Positions 57,020 through 64,000 of a stretch of DNA of 64,000 nt are shown here, in pieces. The notes beneath the pieces are model-generated. The model ran no database searches. It was not told the origin of the DNA and saw only the letters and a program-made list of their open reading frames with translations. Made by a program: the position numbers and the translations under genes. Location: the NCBI GenBank assembly GCA_943737045.1, contig CALSFV010000358.1, positions 186,001 through 250,000 on the forward strand, read 5' to 3'. Position 1 is the stretch's first letter. Every line of letters starts with the position of its first letter. The stretch comes from Parapristionchus giblindavisi (taxonomy: Eukaryota; Nematoda; Chromadorea; Rhabditida; Diplogasteridae).

Positions 57020-58403
57020 CAGTAGCGACGAAAAGTATTCGCCAAAAATTTTGCAATGTCATAACTTTTGACTCAGATGAGCAATCGGGCTCATCTTTTG
57101 CCAGTATACTATAGTACTAGTGTGCATTATATCCTACTCCCGTTGTTCAGATTCGTCGTCGTATTATTGTGTAGCGAGCCTGGAACCCCACTGTACTTAC
57201 TCAGCGAAAATTATTTCATCAGCCGGATTTTTCTGAGAGCGTTTTTAACATTACATGAACAACATTTACTGAGGAGTAGAATCCGATATGTGATCGATCT
57301 GAGCTAATTCATTTCTGTGAGAAAATCGAAATTTCCGACACCCCTGAAATTGGGCAAAATTGTCATAACTCTGTGTTCAGTGAAGCTGCAGGCTCCAAAC
57401 TGGGCAGAGATGATAGCGTATCAGTGATACAAAACTTGGCCGAGTATGATCCCGATCGGGTGAATTTTGAGAAATTTCAAAAATTTATTATACTCATTTT
57501 TTGAGATTCAGGAAGTACCTGGACGGATTTATTTCGATTGAGTTCAACAGCAAGATGTCTTCTATATATAGTAGATAACCGTTTACTAGTGTTTCACGAA
57601 ATTTCGAGTTCTTGCAGAGAAGTTATGATTGGAGAAAAGGGGTAGAAAATATTTATTGCACGATTTTTTCAGATCATCCAAAAATTTAAAATGATTTTTA
57701 TGAGACAAAAAGAGCATCAATGCTCATTCTATTATAGGGGATCATCTTCTGTCTTCATGATAATTGTCATGACAAAGTATGAGTCCAATCGAACAAAGTC
57801 GTAAACTTTCGGAAAAAATCTGAAAAAATATGCTAACTATTTTCTACCTCTTTTCTCCGATCATAACTTCTCTGAAAGAAATCGAAATTTCGTGAAACAC
57901 TAGTAAACGGTTATCTACTATATATAGAAGACATCTTGCTGTTGAACTCAATCGAAATAAATCCGATCGGGCTCATACTCGGCCAGGTTTTGTATCACTC
58001 TTAGGCTATGATCTCTGCCCAGTTTGGAGCCTGCAGCTTCACTGAACACAGAGTTATGAAAATTTTGCCCAATTTCAGGGGTGTCGGAAATTTCGATTTT
58101 CTCGCAGAAATGAATTAGCTCAGATCGATCACATAGCGGATTCTACTCCTCAGTAAATGTTGTTCATGCACGGTTAAAAGCAGCTCTCAGAAAAATCCGG
58201 CTGAGGAAATAATTTTCGCTGAGTAAGTACAGTGGGGTTCCAGGCTCGCTACACAATAATACGACGACGAATCTTAACTACGGGAGTAGGATATGATGCA
58301 CACTAGTACTATAGTATACTGCCAAAAGATGAGCCCGATTGCTCATCTGAGTCAAAAGTTATGACATTGCAAAATTTTTGGCGAATACTTTTCGTCGCTA
58401 CTG
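57020..58403. mobile_element. 1.38-kb foldback element, Tc1/mariner-like ends
   Basis: CAGTAGCGACGAAAAGTATT and complement ends with TA outside (57018-57019 and 58404-58405). Arms of about 660 bp pair almost throughout (e.g. GATGAGCAATCGGGCTCATC, AACTCTGTGTTCAGTGAAGC, CTACTATATATAGAAGAC). No transposase frame. It separates the 3' ends of the kinase and RING genes. Confidence 0.9.
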
Positions 58404-58560
58404 TAAGTGTTGAAGAACTATCAGCTTATAATTTCTCGACAATCTGCTCAACAAAATTGTTTTCAAAATAGTTGATACAAAAACAATATTTTATCGTGTT
58501 GCTCGGCACACAGAAATACAAGACAGATTACAATAATAATAAGCGACTATTAGGAATACA

Positions 58561-60707
58561 TTAATTATGATTATTAATCCCTAGTTTGCGTCGAATGAAC
58601 TCAGGCATAGCACGAGATAGAACGTTCCATCGCCTTTTTGGAGTCTCCTCTTCAGACGAGACAGCGTTGGTGGGCGAATCACTCTCAGTATCGGTAGGGG
58701 ATATTCTTTGATACTGCACCTAAAAATAGATAAGATAATCATTCTGTTCTGTCATTCTGTAATAACAATAATTGGATAATCGTCCACTCTTCATTTTGTT
58801 CATGCTTTTCCGATCTGATTTGACTGATTTGACTGGCAACACTCTCGCTGATAAAGAAAGATATAGAACATTGCCAGAGTGGACATTTCCAAATTGGCTT
58901 GGGGTATTTCCTTTAAACACAATATTAGACCAATATTTGGCCAAAGAGATCAAGAGGAAGACCGATGGAATGATGAAAGTGTGAAGAAAGTTGGACCACG
59001 ATTTATGAACAATGCAAGAGAAAAGGATCAGCGGAACCACCTCATGTCACTACAGATTCAGTTGATCTCGATAAAGTGATTAAATGAGAAAATGTTAATA
59101 CAAAAATTATACTAACCATGTCCATTTTCAACCGATCGATCTCCTCTCTCAATGCCGTAATCACGGCTAATTCGTTCTGCCGTGAGTTCAGACTCTCCTG
59201 ACACTGTTGGAACCAAAAATCACGCTCTTTCGAGCGGATGTTGGCCTTGCGAAGCTGCATCTTGCGTTCGGTGAGTTTTCTCTGAAATGTTTTTTTTTTA
59301 ATTTGCATATTTAATTTTAAAAATCGAATATGTGACTAAAAAACGTATTTACGTCAAGGCGCTCCATTTCATTTCTATGATAGAGCATTCAATAATCAAC
59401 ACAATCATTATCATTCAACCCTACTTTAATGAATAAACAAATAAATATAATTAAATTTTAAGTTTTTAAAACTAATACGAAAAGAATCACATAATGTTTA
59501 GATGTTTTCTCAGCCGAAATAACATGAGGCACATTGTAATCTTAAGTGTTCTTAATTAATGTGCATGCAAACTGATATTTGTGCAGTTTAAAAATCAATA
59601 ACTACAGATTTGAATAAATTACCTCAAGTTCGAAATTTCGCACAGTGAGCTCGACAATCTGTTTGTCGGTGGGTTTGGTAGACGACATCTTGTTCTTATC
59701 CTCTTTCATACTGCTGAAAAGTTATTACATTTTATTATTCACAAAATTCCGTCGTAACTCTTTTTCTCATGAAAGCCCCTTTACATTCGAAAATATGGCC
59801 ATTTTATATTTTGAAATTTCGGGATAGTCTTTAATCGAAAAAAGTAAGAATACAGTGACAACCATTAAAACAAAGGGCTGAACGGCGAAATTTGGATACG
59901 AATCGTTGGTGTGAAACTAACGTACCTTAAGACATCACCGAGGATATAATTCGCGACGGCGCCTCTGCTCCACTCCCTACAGGTTGGACAGCTGAACGTC
60001 TGGAACATTTTAATTTAATAATAATAATTTATATACGCATTCGTGAATATATAATGAAACGCGTGATGATCAAAGGAAATGAAAGGAAATGAAGCGATAA
60101 TGAAGATGACAATCATTTACTTGTTGTTTCAAATGTTGTCACATCTTTTGATGTATGTTAAATATAAATAAATAAATAATGCAAACAATAATATGCGCAT
60201 ATGGTGATCCATCTCTTAGTTGATCTCGATAAAGAGATTTTTTAATATATAATAAAGTCATTATTTTAAACGATTTACTAACTTTCTCAAGGACAGACTC
60301 ATCGATGGCGGAATATCTATAAACTTTTGACGCGTTTTCCAGTTGAGTGACGCAAGCTCCGCAGAAGGAGTGACCACATGTGAGCACTTTGGGGATTTGA
60401 TCGAATTCCTGAACGAGCAACGATGAAATAGTTTTTAATAATAATGAAAATATTAAGTAGTAATATTTTAGTTATAATAAAATAAAAGAGTGATTATCGC
60501 AACAACACTTCTTTAAGGAAACATGTTATCTACAGTATACTATCCTGTTGCAGATAATATTTTTTATTACATTATTTAATTTTAATTATCATAATTTTAA
60601 TTACAACTTTCATGTGAGTTGTAAGGTAATCAACATTTAAGGAGTAAAATACTTACCTCCAGACAAACCGGACAAGATATATCGAGAATCTTCTGAGTCT
60701 CAGCCAT
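58561..60707 (-). CDS. RING-finger and coiled-coil protein, probable E3 ubiquitin ligase
   Basis: Exons 60657..60707, 60283..60408, 59926..59999, 59623..59713, 59117..59281 and 58561..58719 join in phase to 221 residues plus TAA. The N-terminal C3HC4 RING has Cys12, Cys15, Cys28, His30, Cys33, Cys36, Cys63 and Cys66 (CPVCLE, CGHSFCGAC, CPTCREW); the 26-residue gap before the last pair is split by an intron. Residues about 95-165 form a charged coiled coil (RKLTERKMQLRKANIRSKER, ALREEIDRLKMDM); the C-terminus is Ser/Glu rich then basic. RING proteins of this layout usually act as E3 ligases that dimerise by the coil; substrate unknown. Exon 4 starts at a CAGCAG double acceptor, which could add or drop one Ser. 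Family A/B MITEs lie nearby. Confidence 0.87.
58800..58918. mobile_element. MITE family B, copy 10 (diverged)
   Basis: Core CTGGCAACACTCTCGCTGAT with AACATTGCCAGAGTGG and end TTGGCTTGGGGTATTTCCTT. In the last intron of the RING gene, followed by the dispersed repeat at 58965-59095. Confidence 0.7.
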
Positions 60708-60963
60708 AATTGAACAGGCAACCGTTCACAAACAAGAACTACAAGACGAATGAACACTGGGACAGAACCAAAAGTGACCTATATCCATCTATTTCTCCCA
60801 AGCTCATCTATCCATCCTATGTATGATGCGGCGACGAAGTGACTATCCCTGCCAGGAGGAAGATATTGGACGATCTATCTAAGTGCTAAATAGTGGATAG
60901 TATTGTATCCTCTAATGAGCTAGACGGAAATATTCCCGGTGGCGACAAGGGTTTATGATACAA

Positions 60964-61094
60964 TTAAAGGGAGCGTAACCTCTCCCAATGGTCTCTTCGA
61001 CGCGCGCGTTCTCTCAATGCTCTCTCGTTGTTAGAGAACAGAGAAAAGTGTGTACAACATAGAGACCATTGAGAGAGGTTACGCTCCCTTTATG
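60964..61094. mobile_element. MITE family A, copy 7
   Basis: TTAAAGGGAGCGTAACCTC and GAGGTTACGCTCCCTTTA ends; core GCTCTCTCGTTGTTAGAGAA. About 260 bp upstream of the RING start codon. Confidence 0.88.
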
Positions 61095-61314
61095 ATGCAA
61101 TTAATGATATTCTCACGCGCTCATTCGATCAACAAACAAGGACTGCATTTGTATCCCATTTTATAAAGATAATCATGAATATACAATGAAACGTGTGATG
61201 GGAAAAAGGAAAATGAAGTGATCATGAAAATGATAATGCAAACGATAATGAATTTTTCAGGGGTGAAAGAAAAGGGAAGATTCTTTTGAATTATAGAAAT
61301 CTTGTTAGAATACT
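61095..61314. repeat. Repeat of intronic sequence upstream of the LTR element
   Basis: 61165-61250 (AATATACAATGAAACGTGTGATG) is a diverged copy of 60041-60110 in RING intron 2. Otherwise no feature. Confidence 0.45.
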
Positions 61315-61566
61315 TGTTGTTGTGTAGTGTAATCTAATCTAGTTAGCATATTATAATTATCATATAGCTAATGCATAATAGTCATTGTACATTATCCCTA
61401 ATTATCATAATCATTACTCTACACATGATTCTCTATTTCATTCTTAGCTTAGCGTAGGTTACAAGTAGGTCTCTTCTATCCCTAGTCTTAGACTCGAACT
61501 CTATATTATTTGTGATAAACTTGTATTGGTTACTACTCTAGTCTCCACATATCAAGGTATCCAACA
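61315..61566 (+). repeat. Probable 5' LTR
   Basis: Starts TGTTGTTGTGTAGTG, ends TATCCAACA, about 252 bp, next to the TGGCGACC primer-site-like word. The left edge is set by the TG..CA rule alone because the second LTR lies outside the window. Confidence 0.55.
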
Positions 61567-61984
61567 TTGGCGACCAGGATCTTAGATTAAGGTTTAAGAC
61601 TTAGGATTAGGATTAGACTTAGACTTTACCTAGTTTTGCTAAGAATCAAGTTTCTGGTAAGTTTCTGGTAAGTCGTGGCTGGCAAAGCATAGATCTTAGC
61701 CTGGAGATAGCCACTGTGACTGGTGTCTGTGGATATTGTAACACCTGGAGATAGTCACTGTGACCGGCACTTCGATACGCTCGATTGTTGCTGCGATTGG
61801 TCACGGCCCTCGGCTCTGCTATCTTGTGATCCACACTTGATATTTAAAGCAACCATTGCAAGAGCCGAGTGTAACCTGTACCACCGTTGTGATTCCCGGT
61901 TGGATACTGTATCGCTATTGTGATACCGAGGTTGACACAGGTCTGATCAAGATCACCGTATCTTAAGATCGTTGTCCATTGAGA

Positions 61985-62160
61985 CTAGAGACCAAAGATC
62001 AGAGACCAAAGGTCATAGATCACTCTGAAACCAGAAACTGGAGATCAAAGATCATCCACCAGATAACTGAGATCAAAGATCAAAGCACCGTACACGATAC
62101 GAGTAGCAAGCACATAAGAGATCAAAGATCAGAGCACCGTACACGATACGAGTAGCTAGT
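61985..62160 (+). repeat. GATCAAAGATC repeats in the LTR element leader
   Basis: GATCAAAGATCARAG followed by CACCGTACACGATACGAGTA occurs twice about 48 bp apart (62070 and 62119), preceded by degenerate AGACCAAAGATC copies. The same TTTGATC word forms microsatellites at 6785-6815, 38070-38095 and 43880-43910. Confidence 0.8.
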
Positions 62161-62232
62161 ACACATCAGGTCAGAGACAGTACAGACTATAGAGTACGTG
62201 ATAGTTATCATTGAACAGTACAGACTATAATC

Positions 62233-64000
62233 ATGACTGATTCAGGTGGAACCAAATCGAGTGATTCGAATGGAATGAACTCTATGATGGATACGTTCAT
62301 GAAGATGATGCTCAAGATGCAAGAAGAGTCTGATAAGAGAGTTGAGAAACTAATCAGAGCTCTCAATGAATCGAATGGAGCGAGAGTTACGACTGATCCT
62401 ACAGTAACCTCAGGTGACAGTAGCCAAAGCGTGCATACTGTATGTGGCCCATCGATTGATGCACTTGAAGCTAGAATAAATGAGTTCCAATATGAACCTG
62501 AAGATGAGTGTACGTTCGAGAATTGGTATGATAGATACAAAGACATCTTCGAACATGATATGATTCACTTAGATGAGAAACTCAGAGTAAGAATCATGTT
62601 GAGACATTTGAGTACAAAATGCAATTCACAGTATAAGAATCATTTGTCACCTAAAGATGTGTATAGTGAGACATTTGAGAATACAGTGAAAGAATTGACT
62701 AATCTATTCGGTAGACAAGTTTCTGATTTTGAACTACGTCTAAGATTTCTCAATCAAAGAATGTCTATACTTGGATTGACTGATGTCAAGAAATTTGCAT
62801 CTGAAGTCAACAATCTATAGAAGGGAAAGATGAAGGAGATTACAGAAGACGAATTGAAGGTCACTGTATTCCTTGCAGGTCTTGATCTACCAAACCTGAA
62901 AAAGGCTCGAACAAATCTGATGAACATTGTTAATAACAAACAAGATTTCACTTTGAATGAACTCGTAGAGAAGTTCTCTACACTTCAAGCACTTGAAAGA
63001 GATGTTGCTGCTGTAGAAGATCAAAATAATGTCTACCTGTTACGGGATAATAAGTCGAACAAGGTGAACGATGATACCGCTGTGGTTGATTCGAAGACAA
63101 AAAGTGATAAGAGTTCATCAGATAATAAATGTGCATATTGTGATAGACATGGTCATGCAGTGCATGAATGCTGGAAGAAATATCCAGATAAGCGACCAAA
63201 GAAAGATTACAAAAGAAATAAATTCTATAAGAGAAAGAACAACAATGCTGTGTTCTGTAATCAGGTCGTCAGTAATCGAGTCTATGCACAAGTCAATGTT
63301 AATGGAAAGAGCATTGAATTCCGAGTAGATACTGGTTCAGATCTAACCTTTATCTCCAAGAATGTATGGAAAACACTGGGATCTCCCACCCTAAAAAAGG
63401 GAAGAATACAGGCTAAGTGTGCGAATGGCACAGGTGTATCCATACTCGGAAAATTTCATTGTAAAATGAAATATAAGAATGATGAGAATAGGGGATTTGT
63501 TTATGTAACAGGTTCGCCTGTAAATTTAATCGGAACTGATTGGTTCTGGAAACTGAATCTCATCAGATCATTACAGAATGAAGTTGAAGATCAACTCGTA
63601 ATGAATCAAATCAAGAATCCAATCAAGGTACCTATAGAACCATGGCCATCAACTGATAGACCAATGGAGCGAATTCACGTTGATTTCGCAGGACCTATGA
63701 ATGGAAAGTATTACTTGATTATCGTAGATGCACACAGTAAATGGCCTGAAGTAATAGAAATGGATAGAATAGATACTAATTCTACCATCACACATATTCA
63801 CAAGTTCATATCTGCATATGGTTGTCCAGAAACATTGGTCAGTGATAACGGAACACAATTCACTTCGAGTGATTTCCGAGAATACTGTAACAACTACGGT
63901 ATCAATCACGTGCTGACTCCGCCATATCATCCTCAATCTAATGGTCAAGCAGAACGATTCGTTGATAAATTCAAACGAACACTCCTGAAATTGAATGGAG
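62233..64000 (+). pseudogene. gag-protease-integrase reading frame with one in-frame stop
   Basis: One continuous frame from ATG 62233 to the window end, broken only by TAG at 62818-62820. The gag part has a retrotransposon capsid-like domain (ENWYDRYKDIFEHD, FLNQRMSILGLTDV); the stop falls inside it. A CX2CX4HX4C zinc knuckle (CAYCDRHGHAVHEC) starts near residue 300. Protease follows with VDTGSDLTFIS (DTG at about 366) and LIGTDW. Only about 45 codons later comes the integrase core: HVDFAGP, VSDNGTQF and QAERF, whose acidic residues are spaced D-x53-D-x35-E, as in Ty3/gypsy enzymes. Reverse transcriptase, RNase H and the integrase HHCC domain are missing with no frame break. TAG could be read through, but a nonsense mutation is simpler. 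Confidence 0.85.

Larger units (their letters stand above)
61315..64000 (+). mobile_element. Ty3/gypsy-type LTR retrotransposon, 5' part, RT-less
   Basis: A probable 5' LTR at 61315-61566 (TGTTG...CAACA) is followed one base later by a primer-binding-site-like TGGCGACCAGG. A leader of about 660 bp precedes the gag start at 62233. The coding region continues past the right edge, so 3' LTR and target duplication are not visible. The element carries gag, protease and integrase but not reverse transcriptase or RNase H, marking a deletion derivative that would depend on a relative. Confidence 0.85.

Noticed and set aside
56881..57114. 77-residue frame as a gene
   Set aside because: Its second half is the end of a foldback element and the first half has no splice partner.
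62208..62546. Minus-strand frame of 112 residues
   Set aside because: Antisense shadow of the gag region of the LTR element.

Overview
The window is eukaryotic and almost certainly nematode, probably rhabditid. It is AT-rich and has small exons with phase-consistent GT..AG junctions. Acceptors are of the TTTCAG type, and several start codons sit a few bases after an acceptor-like tract, as expected for spliced-leader trans-splicing. No bacterial operon, rRNA or intact tRNA gene was seen. Exons were joined by eye from splice signals, reading phase and paralogue comparison, so gene models are inferences without transcript support.

Genes in order: (1) 1-1831 minus, a secreted Gly/Ala-rich protein built from repeated exon modules and running off the left edge. 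(2) 2873-4742 plus, remnants of a probable serpentine receptor broken by a hAT-type MITE. (3) 6588-11038 plus and 12079-14571 minus, two convergent single-START-domain lipid-transfer genes whose ten and nine exons match in length one for one, an inverted duplication. (4) 19333-21282 minus, 35302-37497 plus and 39364-40827 plus, three copies of a four-exon small membrane-protein gene. (5) 48231-49754 minus, an unrecognised 265-residue protein. (6) 50995-55384 plus, a TKL-type protein kinase with two possible C-termini. (7) 58561-60707 minus, a RING-finger plus coiled-coil protein.

Much of the rest is repeat. A 31-bp minisatellite fills 24076-31296 (about 233 copies) beside a LINE 3' end. At least five MITE families with inverted termini occur in introns and spacers, and three elements have clear 8-bp hAT target duplications. 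A dead Tc1/mariner element lies in a START intron. Two foldback elements of about 1.4 kb and one of 0.93 kb with TTAA flanks are near-palindromic end to end. Two SINE-like families keep recognisable tRNA A and B boxes. The right edge (61315-64000) is a Ty3/gypsy-type LTR element whose reading frame passes from protease straight into the integrase core, with reverse transcriptase and RNase H absent and one in-frame TAG in gag.

I see no single novel pathway. The most notable items are the exon-modular secreted protein, the exon-for-exon inverted START pair, the block-structured minisatellite, the long foldback elements between convergent genes, the possible alternative kinase tails and the protease-integrase fusion in the LTR element.
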